From assembly GCF_008801915.1 (NCBI RefSeq), contig NZ_VZOV01000006.1:1-64000 (forward strand): 64,000 nt of DNA, given 5' to 3'. Origin of the DNA: Cupriavidus gilardii. GTDB lineage: Bacteria > Pseudomonadota > Gammaproteobacteria > Burkholderiales > Burkholderiaceae. The notes beneath the pieces are model-generated. The model did not search any database, was not told where the DNA came from, and worked only from the letters and a program-made list of their open reading frames with translations. Made by a program: the position numbers and the translations under genes. Positions 1-10,340 of this stretch are shown here, in pieces; position 1 is the stretch's first letter, and the number at the start of each line of letters is the position of its first letter.

Positions 1-1648
1 CGCGCCGCGCCTGCCAGCCCAGGTGCAGCGCGCACGCCGCGCACAGCGCGGCCGCGCACCAACGCGCGCGCGTCGCGCGCGTCGGGCCGGCGGTGCCGGC
101 CGGCATCGCGAACAGCAACGCATAGCAGGGCAGCAGCAGGATGCCGAAGCGCTGGAACAGGAAGGCGGTGCGCACCGCGTAGTGCGGCACGCACAGCCAG
201 ATCAGCAGCACGGCGGCGAGGGGCAGCCAGGCGAGCGGCAGATGCCAGCGCGGCCGCAGCCCCATCGCCCAGGGCGCGGCCAGCATCAGCAGCGTGGCCA
301 GTGCGAACGGCAGATGCGTCGACCACGCACCCCAGGGCGACACCAGCAGCAGCGGCAACCGCATCCAGTCCCAGCGCCATTCGATGGCCGGCCATGCGTA
401 GTCGAGCGTGGCTTCGAGCCGCTGCGCGTGGCCGGCGTACAGCAGCGCGAGCAGCGCCAGCAGCGCGTAGGGCAGCAGCGCGAACCGCACGATGCGCGGC
501 GTCGGTGGCGCCGGCCGCGAGCCGTCATCGCGGGCGGAACCGAACAGCGCACAGGCGGCGCCCACCGCGCAGGCGAACAGGAACACCAGCCCATGCGCGA
601 CGAACAGCAGCGCGCCGGCGAGCACGATCGCGGCGGCCGTTCGCAGCGTCGGCGCACCTGCGTGGCGCCATGCGGGCAGCAGGAACAGCAGGCCCAGCGG
701 CACCGCCAGCAGAAAGGTCAGGAAGCCCCATTCATAGGCGAAGCCGAAGAACCCCGGCACGAACAGCCAGTCGAGCCGCGCATCGGCACCGATGCGCCGG
801 CGCAGCGCGATACCGGCGGCGACAAAGGCAAGGTAGGCCAGCGACAGCAGCAGCTTCAGCGCGGCCGCCACCGGCATCCACCACGACAGCGCCAGCGCCG
901 CGCCATAGCCGAGCAGATAGGGCGTGAACGGATTGATGCGCAGCTCCTGCCGCCATGGCGAGGTGCCGGCCAGCAGCTCGCGCAGCGCGGCAACCTGGCC
1001 GGCATGCTGCGGCAGGTCGATCATCGCGGGATACGGTGCGAGCCAGGGGAGCGTGGCGCCGGCGGCGACGACGAGAAGCAGCGGCAGCCGGTTGGCGATG
1101 GCGCGAAGGCGAGCGGTGCCGGTGCGGCGAACGCCTGCTGCCCTCAGCCCCAGCCCCTCTGCCGCTTGCGGGAGAGGGCCGGGGAGAGAGTCGGGGAGAG
1201 GGCCGGGCGCTTGCCTGTCCGCCGGCGTCTGCCCCGGCATCCGCGCCTCGCGGAACGCCCAATGCCGTGCGCCCAGATACGTCAGCACGGTATAGACCGC
1301 CATGCCGCCGCATTGCGCGAGCAGGCTGCGCGGCCCCAGCACGCCGGACAACGTCAGCACCGTCGCCAGATTCGCCGCGTAGCCGAGCGCGCAAACGATG
1401 CCGAACCGCCACAGGCTGGCCGGCACATCGCCGCGATGCGCGAACGTCCAGCGCCGGTTCAGCGCGAAGCTCCACAGGAAGCCCACCGCATAGCCCGCTG
1501 CATTGGCCGCGGCCGGAGGCCAGTCCAGCCCGCGCAGCGCGAGCCAGATCGCGGCGAAGCCGAGCGCGGAATTGCTGGCGCCGACCAGCAGGTAGCACAG
1601 GCCGGTATGGCGGACGGCGGCGTGCGGCCGCGTGGTGGCGGATGGCAT
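1..1648 (-). CDS. GtrA-like domain fused to a polytopic membrane protein (partial, 3' end off the window)
   Basis: Starting from ATG at 1648 the minus strand stays open to the window edge, giving at least 549 residues. Residues about 12-130 (CYLLVGASNSALGF, FLWSFALNRRWTF, VYTVLTYLGARHWAFRE) look like a four-helix GtrA domain; this family is associated with moving or flipping polyprenyl-linked sugars in the inner membrane. A Pro/Leu/Gly-rich linker follows at about 140-170, then a long series of hydrophobic helices (LALLALLYAGHAQRLE, LLPCYALLFAMP) resembling a membrane glycosyltransferase-type or unknown integral protein. The linker is encoded by a dispersed inverted repeat, so it is probably a late insertion. 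The C-terminal family and the specific substrate are not identified. Confidence 0.7.
   Translation of the reverse strand, partial: MPSATTRPHAAVRHTGLCYLLVGASNSALGFAAIWLALRGLDWPPAAANAAGYAVGFLWSFALNRRWTFAHRGDVPASLWRFGIVCALGYAANLATVLTLSGVLGPRSLLAQCGGMAVYTVLTYLGARHWAFREARMPGQTPADRQAPGPLPDSLPGPLPQAAEGLGLRAAGVRRTGTARLRAIANRLPLLLVVAAGATLPWLAPYPAMIDLPQHAGQVAALRELLAGTSPWRQELRINPFTPYLLGYGAALALSWWMPVAAALKLLLSLAYLAFVAAGIALRRRIGADARLDWLFVPGFFGFAYEWGFLTFLLAVPLGLLFLLPAWRHAGAPTLRTAAAIVLAGALLFVAHGLVFLFACAVGAACALFGSARDDGSRPAPPTPRIVRFALLPYALLALLALLYAGHAQRLEATLDYAWPAIEWRWDWMRLPLLLVSPWGAWSTHLPFALATLLMLAAPWAMGLRPRWHLPLAWLPLAAVLLIWLCVPHYAVRTAFLFQRFGILLLPCYALLFAMPAGTAGPTRATRARWCAAALCAACALHLGWQARR
1154..1206. repeat. 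REP-like CCCTCT/AGAGGG repeat inside the GtrA-type gene
   Basis: CCCTCT (1155-1160) and AGAGGG (1173-1178) flank a GCCGCTTGCGGG core, followed by two further GGGGAGAG units. The same arrangement recurs between genes at 27363, 34924 and 47135. Here it lies in frame and encodes a Pro/Leu-rich linker between two membrane domains. Confidence 0.7.
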
Positions 1649-1701
1649 GCGGGGCAGCCTCGAGGCTCGATCGGGTAACGGGCGCGATGGCGGGAGGGCG
1701 C

Positions 1702-3078
<1,377 letters not shown>

Positions 3079-3984
3079 GATGATTCCCCCGGATTCTTCT
3101 TATTGCCGAGGCAGACGCGGGAAAGGTCCCGCGCCCGCCACGGTGCCGGCCGGCGGCAGGCCGTCCCAGACAGACGCGCCTGTCGCCGTTCCCCGCTTGC
3201 GCGGAAGACGCCCATCCCCAACCAGGCAATGAGCAGACCCTCCCATTGCCCGGCCGCTGCTTCGAAATGACCAGTGGCCAGTGGCGCATCGCCTGTGTTG
3301 TGGCGCCGGGCATGGCGGTCGTGGTGCCGCCTTGGCTTGCCCGGCGTGGCGGCGTGCCTTGCATGAGGCCGCACGCGTTTTGTAACGACTCACTCAGCGA
3401 CGAGCGTGCCACGCGATATAAGTTGTTGATTTTTATTGCGTTTATTTCGGCGCACTTGTTACATCGGCGAAATCTTGTAACACGATGTATCCGACCTGGA
3501 ACGAGGGCCAGCCGCGAGGCGATGCACTCCAATGCATAAGCTGCGAAGGATGAGGCGAACGATTCTTATTCTTCGCCCAAAAAGTGGCGTACGAGGCCGT
3601 TTCTACGCGGTGCATGGCGAATGACTTCATCCGCACTGGCAGCGGGGAAGGGTTTTCTCCGATGTGACAGCGGGCGGGATCGGTGTGCCAAACGGTTGCA
3701 TTTGCTTTACACCGCTGCGCCACTGGTGAAACGGCGACGCCGGACGCTGCATGCGGCACGTCTTCGCGGCATCGTCCGGATGGGCGGTCCTTGCATGGCG
3801 GCGGCAGGGAAAGGAAGGGGCGCCGGCTGCCTCTGACCGGCATCCATGCCAGCCGGACTCATCCGTTTGGCGTAGGCGGCGCGCCTACGAGGCCGAGGGA
3901 ACACGGCTGGCCAAAGTGTTCAGGTTCTGAAACATCGCGACGCCGAAGGGTTACCTGATGCCCTTCGGGCGATACGCCGCTGTG
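3079..3984. other. 0.9-kb intergenic region with an AT-rich core; no convincing gene
   Basis: Short open frames exist on both strands, but none has a ribosome-binding site or recognisable protein character. The stretch 3376-3490 is much more AT-rich than the surroundings and carries TGTAAC/GTTACA motifs. A small perfect hairpin, GTAGGCG-GCG-CGCCTAC, lies at 3872-3888. The region probably contains the promoter of the VpsR-like gene and possibly an unrecognised small RNA. Confidence 0.5.
3456..3482. promoter_or_regulatory. Candidate operator: inverted TGTTACA / TGTAACA
   Basis: TGTTACA at 3457-3463 is the exact reverse complement of TGTAACA at 3476-3482, with centres 19 bp apart, about two helical turns. 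A further TGTAAC occurs at 3381-3386. It lies in the AT-rich core upstream of the VpsR-like activator, so regulator binding, possibly autoregulation, is plausible. The binding protein is unknown. Confidence 0.4.
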
Positions 3985-4917
3985 TCAGTCCACCGCACCG
4001 GCGTCGGCACCGGCATCGGGCAGGCGCGATGCCTCGATCTGCTGGCGCAGCCACCCATGCATGCGCCGGATCGCGCTTTCGTGCGGATGGCCTTCGCGCC
4101 AGATCATCCAGTACTGCAGCGTCGACGGAATCCGCGTGGCGCCGATCTGCACCAGCGCGCCGCTGACCAGGTAGTCGTGCGCCAGCAGCGCGCGCGCCGT
4201 CGCCACGCCGACGCCGGCGACCGCCGACTGCAGCAGCATGCCGGCATCCTGGAAGATCGGCCCGCGCTCCGGCTCGTGGGTCGGCAGGCCGGCCTGCTCC
4301 AGCCAGTCGCGCCAGGAGCGCAGCGCGAAGCGCAGCATCGGCAGGCGCGGCAGGTCGGCCACCGTGAAGCCGGGATAGCGGGCCAGCAGCGCGGGGCTGG
4401 CCACCGCGATCACGGTGTCCTCGATCAGCCGGTGGCATTCGAAGCCGGGCAGATCGACGCGCTGATGCCAGATGCCGACGTCGACCGAATACGGGTCCGG
4501 CGGCGGGATTTCGGTGTGCAGCCGCAGGTGCACGTCGAGCATCGGCATCGCCTCGTACAGGCTCGGCAGCCGGCGGATCAGCCAGGCGTTGGCCAGGTCC
4601 GCCATCACGCTGACCTCGAGCCGGACCGCGGGCTGCTCGCCCTGGCCGCCGGCCTCGTTCAGCGCCTGCTGCAGGCCGTCGAGCGCCGCACGGACCCGCT
4701 CGGCCAGCCGGGCGCCGACGCTGGTCGGCAGCATGCGGGCGCCGGCCCGCTGGAACAGCTTGGTGCCCAGGCTCTGCTCCAGCGCGCGCACATGGTGGCT
4801 GATCGCGCTGTGCGTCAGCGCCAGCTCCTCGGCGGCGCGCGAGAAGCTGCGATGGCGCGCGGCCGCCTCCAGCGCGCGCAGCGCCTGCAACGGGGGCAGA
4901 TGCGGAACCTGGGCCAT
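3985..4917 (-). CDS. LysR-family transcriptional regulator (GcvA-like)
   Basis: 310 residues from ATG at 4917, which places the conserved N-terminus PPLQALRALEAAARHRSFSR at the start; an upstream in-frame Met would add 22 atypical residues. The winged helix-turn-helix occupies about 8-65 (AAEELALTHSAISHHVRALE), followed by a periplasmic-binding-protein-like effector domain with the DVGIW and ESAIRRMHGWL motifs usual in the GcvA/AmpR subgroup. It is divergent from the MFS transporter gene at 5052, the usual LysR arrangement, so that transporter is the likely target. The 134-bp spacer has short inverted AAATTC/GAATTC pieces that could form part of the binding site. The effector is unknown. Confidence 0.88.
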   Translation of the reverse strand: MAQVPHLPPLQALRALEAAARHRSFSRAAEELALTHSAISHHVRALEQSLGTKLFQRAGARMLPTSVGARLAERVRAALDGLQQALNEAGGQGEQPAVRLEVSVMADLANAWLIRRLPSLYEAMPMLDVHLRLHTEIPPPDPYSVDVGIWHQRVDLPGFECHRLIEDTVIAVASPALLARYPGFTVADLPRLPMLRFALRSWRDWLEQAGLPTHEPERGPIFQDAGMLLQSAVAGVGVATARALLAHDYLVSGALVQIGATRIPSTLQYWMIWREGHPHESAIRRMHGWLRQQIEASRLPDAGADAGAVD

Positions 4918-5051
4918 GGGGTCGATGGAAGGACGAGCAGGCAAGAGATGGAGGAAGCGCCACAATCGGACGCCGGCCGTCAAATTCTACTCACAATCCG
5001 GGCGGGAATTCTTCGTTGGTGCGGGCAAGCCGGAGCGCGGACAATCCGCGC

Positions 5052-6317
5052 ATGACCACCGCAACGCTTTCTCCCTCCGGACTTCCCGCCGCGGCCCGCG
5101 GCCTGCGCTGGCGCGTGCTGGCGATCTTCTCGCTCGGCTTCTTCGTTTCCTACGTCTACCGCGGCGTCAATTTCGGCTTCGCGCCGTATCTGTCGCGCGA
5201 GCTGGGCCTGTCGGCCGGCGACCTCGGCCTGCTGACCAGCTGCTACTTCCTCGGCTTCGCCTGCGCGCAACTGCCGGCCGGCCTGTTGCTGGACCGTTTC
5301 GGCCCGCGCCGTACCGAGGCTGCGCTGCTGCTGGTGGCGGCGGCCGGCACGCTGCTGTTCGCGCTGGGCGAGGGCATGGCGGCGCTGGCGGCCGGGCGCA
5401 TGCTGATCGGCGTCGGCGTGTCGGTCTGTCTGGGCGCCGCGATCCAGGCGCTGTCGATGTGGTTTCCGCTGTCGCGCATGCCGCTGCTCAATGGGCTGGT
5501 GATGGCGATCGGCGGCCTCGGCGCGGTGGTCGTCGGTACGCCGCTCGACTGGCTGTTGTCGCTGGTCGACTGGCGCACGGTCTGCATGGGCCTGGGCGGC
5601 GTCACGCTGGCGATGGCGCTGCTGCTGTGGTTCGGTGCGCCCGAGGCCGCGCGGCCCGGCGCGCGCGAAAGCCTCGGCGCGCAATGGCGCGGCACCGTCG
5701 CGATCCTGCGCAGCGCGCCGTTCTGGCGCGTGGTGCCGCTGACACTGCTGAACCAGGGCGTGTTCCTGGCGGTGCAGAGCCTGTGGGTCGGCGCCTTCCT
5801 GCGCGATGTCGGCGGCGTGGGGCCGGGCGAGGCCGCGCGACTGGTCTCGCTGATCGGCTTTGCGATGATGGGCGGCTGCGTGGCGACAGGCTGGGCAGCG
5901 CGTCATCTGGAGCGGCTCGGCCTGAGCCTCTATGCGTTCGCCGGAGCCGGCATGACGATGTTCATCGTGGTGCAGGCGCTGCTGATGGCCGGCGCGCCGC
6001 TGCCGGCGTGGCTGCTGTGGGCGGGCTACGGCGTGTTCGGCTCGAGCGGCATCCTGACCTACGCGGTGCTGGCGCGGCAGTTCGACGGCGCGATGATCGG
6101 ACGTGCGACCACCGCGTTGACGCTGACCGTCTTCCTGGCGATTTTCGTCTGCCAGCTCGGCATCGGCATGGTGCTGGACCTGTGGCCGGCGGTGCAGGGC
6201 CGCTATCCGGTGCGCGCCCATCTGGCCGCCTGGGCGGTGCTGGTCGGATTGCAGGTGCTGGCGGCGATCTGGTACTGGATGGGCGCGCGGCGGCATCGCG
6301 GCGCGCCCGCGCCCTAG
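5052..6317 (+). CDS. MFS transporter
   Basis: 421 residues from ATG at 5052, chosen because MTTATLSPSG leads directly into the first helix (VLAIFSLGFFVSYVYRGVNFGF). Twelve predicted hydrophobic segments are visible. The loop 2-3 signature of the major facilitator superfamily appears as GLLLDRFGPRRTEA. It acts in the inner membrane; the start RGVNFGFAPYLSRELGLSAGDLG resembles organic-anion or cyanate-type MFS permeases, but the substrate cannot be read from the sequence. It is divergent from the LysR-type regulator, which probably controls it. Confidence 0.85.
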   Translation: MTTATLSPSGLPAAARGLRWRVLAIFSLGFFVSYVYRGVNFGFAPYLSRELGLSAGDLGLLTSCYFLGFACAQLPAGLLLDRFGPRRTEAALLLVAAAGTLLFALGEGMAALAAGRMLIGVGVSVCLGAAIQALSMWFPLSRMPLLNGLVMAIGGLGAVVVGTPLDWLLSLVDWRTVCMGLGGVTLAMALLLWFGAPEAARPGARESLGAQWRGTVAILRSAPFWRVVPLTLLNQGVFLAVQSLWVGAFLRDVGGVGPGEAARLVSLIGFAMMGGCVATGWAARHLERLGLSLYAFAGAGMTMFIVVQALLMAGAPLPAWLLWAGYGVFGSSGILTYAVLARQFDGAMIGRATTALTLTVFLAIFVCQLGIGMVLDLWPAVQGRYPVRAHLAAWAVLVGLQVLAAIWYWMGARRHRGAPAP

Positions 6318-6331
6318 CAGGGCGGGCCGCG

Positions 6332-6865
6332 CTACAGCACGATCGGCCGGTCGTCGAGCTCGTTCGGATTGCCGTCGCCGTGCTGCGGGAAATGCCGGGC
6401 CAGCAGCGCGTGGACCTGCGCCACCGTGGCCAGCACCGGTTCGATCGACAGGTCGGCGGCCAGGCCGTGCGCCAGCGACTGGCACAGCGCGGCCCAGGTC
6501 TCGTGCGCGACGCGCGCATCGATGCCGCGGTCGGCCAGCAGCTCGACCGCGTGATCGGCCAGGTTGATATAGAGCAGCACGCCGGTGTGGTCGACGGTGT
6601 CCCAGACCTCGAGCGCGGCGAACAGCGCGCGGGCGCGCTCGCGCGGCGTCACGCCGGCCCAGGCCTGCGTCGCCGGCAGGCTCGATTCGATGACCACGCG
6701 CACTTCGCCGCGATGCTGGCGCTCGCCGTCGCGCACCGCGCGTTGCAGCCGCGACAAGGCATCGGGCGGGAAGTGCCGGTGCGCGAACGAGACAGGGGTC
6801 AGCGCATGGCGCAGCGCGCGCCGCAGGCCGCGCGAGGGGGAAGGTGAGCGGGAAGGGGTGGGCAT
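6332..6865 (-). CDS. TPM domain protein
   Basis: 177 residues carrying a TPM (Psb32/YgcG-like) domain: HRGEVRVVIESSLPA, RARALFAALEVWDTVDHTGVLLYINLADH and VELLADRGID are the typical beta strands and helices. There is no Gly-rich tail and no signal peptide, unlike the neighbouring gene, so it looks cytoplasmic or peripheral. It starts 11 bp after the upstream TPM gene and is the last member of the lemA cluster. Members of this family have acid phosphatase activity in plants, but the bacterial role is unclear. Confidence 0.8.
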   Translation of the reverse strand: MPTPSRSPSPSRGLRRALRHALTPVSFAHRHFPPDALSRLQRAVRDGERQHRGEVRVVIESSLPATQAWAGVTPRERARALFAALEVWDTVDHTGVLLYINLADHAVELLADRGIDARVAHETWAALCQSLAHGLAADLSIEPVLATVAQVHALLARHFPQHGDGNPNELDDRPIVL

Positions 6866-6876
6866 GAGTCGTTCCC

Positions 6877-7785
6877 TTACCAGTTGCCGGAGGCGCCGCC
6901 CCCATCGAAGCCGCCGCCGCCTCCACCGCCGAAGCCGCCACCGCCACCAAAACCGCCACCACCGAAGCCGCCGCCGCCATGATGGCGGCCCCAGCCGCCA
7001 CCGAGGCCTCCGAGCCCGCCGAGTCCCCCCAGCGTGCCGGCAGCCGTATCCCAGCCGCGCCGGCCGACGACGATCTGGCGCCGCCGTCCGCGCGTCGCCG
7101 AGAACAGGAAGAAGGCGATGATCAGCAGCGGAAACAGCACCGGCAGCCAGTCGTCCAGTCCGCCCTGCCGAGCCTGCTTGCGCGCCTGCGGCCCGGGCAA
7201 GCCTTCCTTGTCGATGGTCGCCTGGATCGCCGAGATGCCGGCCGCCAGGCCGCCATAGAAATCGTTCTGGCGGAAATGCGGCGCCATGATGTCCTGCAGG
7301 ATCCGTTTGGACATCGCATCGGTCAGCGAGCCCTGCACGCCGCGGCCCACTTCGAGCCGCATCTTGCGCAGCCCGGGCGGATTGTCCTTGGCGATCAGCA
7401 CGATCACGCCATCGTCGATGCCCTGGCGGCCGGCACGCCAGGCGTCGGCCACGCGGATGCCGTAGGCATCGATCGTTTCCGGATCGGTGGTCGGCACCAT
7501 CAGCACGAAGATCTGGCTGCCGCGCGTGCGCTCGTATTCGGCCAGCACGTTTTCCAGCGCGCTGCGCTGCGCCGGCGCCAGCGTGCCGGTCAGGTCGGTG
7601 ACGCGTTGCGTCAGCGCGGGCACGGCGACAAAGCCGTCGCCCTGCGCCTGCGCCTGCGCCGCGCCGGATGCGCCGAGCAGCATCGCCAGCGCGAGCATCG
7701 GCGCAAGCACCGGCATCAGCATCGGCATCAGCATCGACGCCGGCGATGCGCGCAGCCAGCGCCGGAGTCCTGCGGCGAAGATCAT
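6877..7785 (-). CDS. YgcG/TPM-domain membrane protein with Gly-rich C-terminus
   Basis: 302 residues from ATG at 7785; a GTG at 7791 is an alternative start. A repetitive Met/Leu/Pro-rich signal sequence (MLMPMLMPVLAPMLALAMLL) is followed by the TPM domain (VTDLTGTLAPAQRSALENVL, QIFVLMVPTTDPETIDAYGIRVAD, DDGVIVLIAKDNP). One transmembrane helix follows (DDWLPVLFPLLIIAFFLFSA). The last 60 residues are almost entirely GGGF/GGLG repeats ending in ASGNW, characteristic of YgcG-type proteins. The domain is probably periplasmic. It lies 12 bp downstream of lemA, and LemA-TPM pairing is a recurrent bacterial arrangement whose function is not settled. Confidence 0.87.
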   Translation of the reverse strand: MIFAAGLRRWLRASPASMLMPMLMPVLAPMLALAMLLGASGAAQAQAQGDGFVAVPALTQRVTDLTGTLAPAQRSALENVLAEYERTRGSQIFVLMVPTTDPETIDAYGIRVADAWRAGRQGIDDGVIVLIAKDNPPGLRKMRLEVGRGVQGSLTDAMSKRILQDIMAPHFRQNDFYGGLAAGISAIQATIDKEGLPGPQARKQARQGGLDDWLPVLFPLLIIAFFLFSATRGRRRQIVVGRRGWDTAAGTLGGLGGLGGLGGGWGRHHGGGGFGGGGFGGGGGFGGGGGGGFDGGGASGNW

Positions 7786-7796
7786 CGGCACGAGGA

Positions 7797-8441
7797 TCAG
7801 AACTTGACCGCGGGTGGGGTCGAGATCGCCTTCTCGTTCTCGACGGTGAACGATGGCTTGACCTCGTAGTTGAAGATCATCGCGGTCAGATTGGTCGGGA
7901 AGCTGCGCGCCAGCACGTTGTAGTCGCGCACCGCGGCGATATAGCGCTGGCGCGCGACCGTGATGCGGTTCTCGGTCCCTTCCAGCTGCGATTGCAGGTC
8001 CCGGAAGGCGGCGTCGGCCTTCAGCTGCGGGTAGTTCTCGGCCACCGCCAGCAGCCGCGACAGCGCGCCGCTCAGTTCGCCCTGTGCCTGCTGGAAGCGC
8101 TGGAAGGCCTGCGGATCGTTCAGCGTCTCGGGCGTGACCTGGATGCTGGTCGCGGTGGCGCGGGCCTTGGTCACCGCCTCGAGCGTCTCGCGCTCATGCG
8201 AGGCGTAGCCCTTGACGGTATTGACGAGGTTCGGGATCAGATCGGCACGGCGCTGGTACTGGTTGACGACCTCGCCCCAGGCTGCCTTGACGGCTTCGTC
8301 CTTGGCCTGGAAGTCGTTGTAGCCGCAGGCGCTCAGCAGGCTCGCGAGCCACGCCAGCAGCAGCCAGCGCAGCGGACGCAGCGACGACAGGGAAGACCGC
8401 GACGAGGCGAAGGTCGGCGACGAAGAAAGGAAGGCGCGCAT
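7797..8441 (-). CDS. lemA: LemA family lipoprotein-like protein
   Basis: 214 residues from ATG at 8441. The N-terminus has a long Ser/Arg-rich stretch, then [20 protein letters not shown], which contains a lipobox (LLSAC) and suggests an outer- or inner-membrane lipoprotein. The LemA core is clear: [72 protein letters not shown] and [21 protein letters not shown], forming a long antiparallel helical bundle. It is the first gene of a three-gene cluster with two TPM proteins. The promoter region is bracketed by a 10-bp inverted repeat. Confidence 0.92.
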   Translation of the reverse strand: MRAFLSSSPTFASSRSSLSSLRPLRWLLLAWLASLLSACGYNDFQAKDEAVKAAWGEVVNQYQRRADLIPNLVNTVKGYASHERETLEAVTKARATATSIQVTPETLNDPQAFQRFQQAQGELSGALSRLLAVAENYPQLKADAAFRDLQSQLEGTENRITVARQRYIAAVRDYNVLARSFPTNLTAMIFNYEVKPSFTVENEKAISTPPAVKF

Positions 8442-8449
8442 CGGAAAAC

Positions 8450-8508
8450 TCCGTGGATCATCGGAACGCCAGCAGTGTAGCGCACCAGCCGCTTGAAGGA
8501 TCCACGGA
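8450..8508. repeat. 10-bp inverted repeat bracketing the lemA leader
   Basis: TCCGTGGATC (8450-8459) and GATCCACGGA (8499-8508) are perfect reverse complements with a 39-bp spacer, immediately upstream of the lemA start. They could pair in the leader RNA or bind a regulator. No T-tract follows, so a simple terminator is unlikely. Confidence 0.5.
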
Positions 8509-8551
8509 GCCGGCCCTGGGGCAGGGCCCTCGGGTACCACCTTCGGGGCCC

Positions 8552-9844
8552 TTACAGCGCGGCGAAGGCCCGGCGCGCGGCCTCGAAGGTCGCCTCGAGG
8601 ATCGCGTCGTCATGCTGCGCGCCGACGAAGCCCGCCTCGAAGGCGGACGGTGCCAGGTAGACGCCGTTGTCGAGCATCGCGTGGAAGAAGCGGTTGAAGC
8701 GCGCGGTATCGCATTGCGTGACCTCGGCAAAGCTGGCCGGCACGCTCTCGCGGAAATACAGCCCGAACATGCCGCCTACCGAATCCGCGGCGAACGGCAC
8801 GCCCGCCGCGCGCGCGGCCTCGGCCAGGCCATCGGTCAGCTTGCGGGTCTGGGCGGCCAGCCGTTCGTGGAAGCGTGGCGCCTGGATCAGCTTCAGCGTC
8901 GCCATGCCGGCCGCGACGGCCAGCGGGTTGCCCGACAGCGTGCCGGCCTGGTAGACGCCGCCCAGCGGCGCCAGCCTGGCCATGATGTCGCGCCGGCCGC
9001 CGAAGGCCGCCGCCGGCATGCCGCCGCCGATCACCTTGCCCAGGCACGTCATGTCCGGCGTGATGCCGTAGTGCGCCTGCGCGCCGCCCAGCGCGACACG
9101 AAAGCCCGTCATCACCTCGTCGAAGATCAGCACCGCGCCGTCGGCGCTGCACAGCTTGCGCATCGTCTGCAGGAAGGCATCGCTGGCGCGCACCAGGTTC
9201 ATGTTGCCGGCCACCGGCTCGACGATCACCGCGGCGATCTCGCCGGCGTGGGTGGCGAAGGCCTGTTCGAGCTGCTCGACGTTGTTGTACTCGAGCACCA
9301 TCGTGTGGCGCGTGACGTCGGCCGGCACCCCCGCCGACGACGGCGCGTTCTGCGTGGTGTCGGCAAAGGTCAGCAGGCCCGAGCCGGCCTTGACCAGCAG
9401 GCTGTCGGCATGGCCGTGATAGCAGCCCTCGAACTTGATGATCAGATCGCGCCCGGTGAAGCCGCGCGCCAGCCGCAGCGCGCTCATCGTCGCTTCGGTG
9501 CCCGACGACACCAGCCGCACCTGCTCGATCGACGGCACCAGCTTGCAGATTTCCTCGGCCATCTCGATCTCGGCCTCGGTCGGCGCGCCGAACGAGAAGC
9601 TGCCGGCAGCGACCTGCTGCACCGCGCGCACCACGTCGGGGTGCGCATGGCCAACGATCATCGGGCCCCACGAGCCGATGTAGTCGATATAGCGCTGGCC
9701 GTCCGCGTCCCACATATAGGGGCCTTCGGCGCGCGCGATGAAGCGCGGCGTGCCGCCGACCGAGCGGAACGCCCGCACCGGCGAATTGACGCCGCCGGGA
9801 ATGGTCTGCTGGGCGCGGTCGAAAAGCTGCTGGTTTCGTGACAT
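8552..9844 (-). CDS. hemL: Glutamate-1-semialdehyde 2,1-aminomutase
   Basis: 430 residues, the normal length, starting [20 protein letters not shown] at 9844. This PLP enzyme converts glutamate-1-semialdehyde into 5-aminolevulinate, the committed tetrapyrrole precursor of the C5 pathway. Visible signatures are [47 protein letters not shown] and the PLP lysine in [11 protein letters not shown]. It is a fold-type I aminotransferase acting as a dimer in the cytoplasm. It is divergent from the rubredoxin gene, an arrangement common in Burkholderiales. Confidence 0.97.
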   Translation of the reverse strand: MSRNQQLFDRAQQTIPGGVNSPVRAFRSVGGTPRFIARAEGPYMWDADGQRYIDYIGSWGPMIVGHAHPDVVRAVQQVAAGSFSFGAPTEAEIEMAEEICKLVPSIEQVRLVSSGTEATMSALRLARGFTGRDLIIKFEGCYHGHADSLLVKAGSGLLTFADTTQNAPSSAGVPADVTRHTMVLEYNNVEQLEQAFATHAGEIAAVIVEPVAGNMNLVRASDAFLQTMRKLCSADGAVLIFDEVMTGFRVALGGAQAHYGITPDMTCLGKVIGGGMPAAAFGGRRDIMARLAPLGGVYQAGTLSGNPLAVAAGMATLKLIQAPRFHERLAAQTRKLTDGLAEAARAAGVPFAADSVGGMFGLYFRESVPASFAEVTQCDTARFNRFFHAMLDNGVYLAPSAFEAGFVGAQHDDAILEATFEAARRAFAAL

Positions 9845-10057
9845 GTCGTGATCTGCCTGGAAGAGGGAGGGGAGTGGCGCTGCCGGGGAGAGGCGGGCGG
9901 ACGCCAATTCGCGCGAACCGTATGCGATCGGCTGCAATCCGCGTCAATCGCCATCGATTTCGGCGCCAAAACCGCAATGCCGCCGGGATGCCGGTGGCGC
10001 GCCGCGCGTCGATTCGGTACCATCTGCGCTGAATTTTAATCGAGACGTCACCACCCT

Positions 10058-10228
10058 ATGGAATACAAGACCTGGATGTGCCTGATTTGCGGATGGATCT
10101 ACGATGAAGCCGCCGGCGCGCCCGAAGACGGCATCCCGCCCGGAACGAAATGGGAGGATGTGCCGATCAACTGGACCTGCCCCGAATGCGGCGCCCGCAA
10201 GGAAGACTTCGAGATGGTGGCGATCTGA
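10058..10228 (+). CDS. Rubredoxin
   Basis: 56 residues starting MEYKTWMCLICGWIYDEA. The two iron-binding CxxC elements, CLICG and CPECG, bracket the usual GTKWEDVPINWTC core, so a single iron is tetrahedrally coordinated by four cysteines. Rubredoxins are small one-electron carriers; the redox partner here is unknown. The start is fixed by the compact family length and by the position just after a short AT-rich leader. It is divergent from hemL across about 210 bp. Confidence 0.95.
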   Translation: MEYKTWMCLICGWIYDEAAGAPEDGIPPGTKWEDVPINWTCPECGARKEDFEMVAI

Positions 10229-10289
10229 GGGAAGCTCGACGTTCCCGCGTCTGATATTCGTCCGGTATTTCGCACGCATCCCCGCACAA

Positions 10290-10330
10290 GAAAAACCAGC
10301 CGGCGGCGGCCATCGCCGCCACCGTCCGGC
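10290..10330 (-). terminator. Probable rho-independent terminator of the aldehyde dehydrogenase/small-protein unit
   Basis: Read on the minus strand, nested GC-rich stems (GCCGG...CCGGC enclosing GGCGGC...GCCGCC) are followed by TGGTTTTTC. It lies 11 bp past the stop of the 80-aa membrane protein and also faces the 3' end of the rubredoxin gene. Confidence 0.5.
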
Positions 10331-10340
10331 CGCGCCCGGC

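Noticed and set aside
23-1678. Long plus-strand open frame opposite the GtrA-type gene
   Set aside because: Almost entirely Arg/Gln/Ala, no domain, and it is the shadow of the membrane-protein frame on the minus strand.
3348-3366. Sigma-54 (-24/-12) promoter at TGGCGGCGTGCCTTGC
   Set aside because: The GG to GC spacing is 11 instead of the required 10, so it is not a valid match.
3442-3843. 133-codon minus-strand frame in the 0.9-kb gap
   Set aside because: No ribosome-binding site, no recognisable domain and it covers a putative operator; non-coding is more likely.
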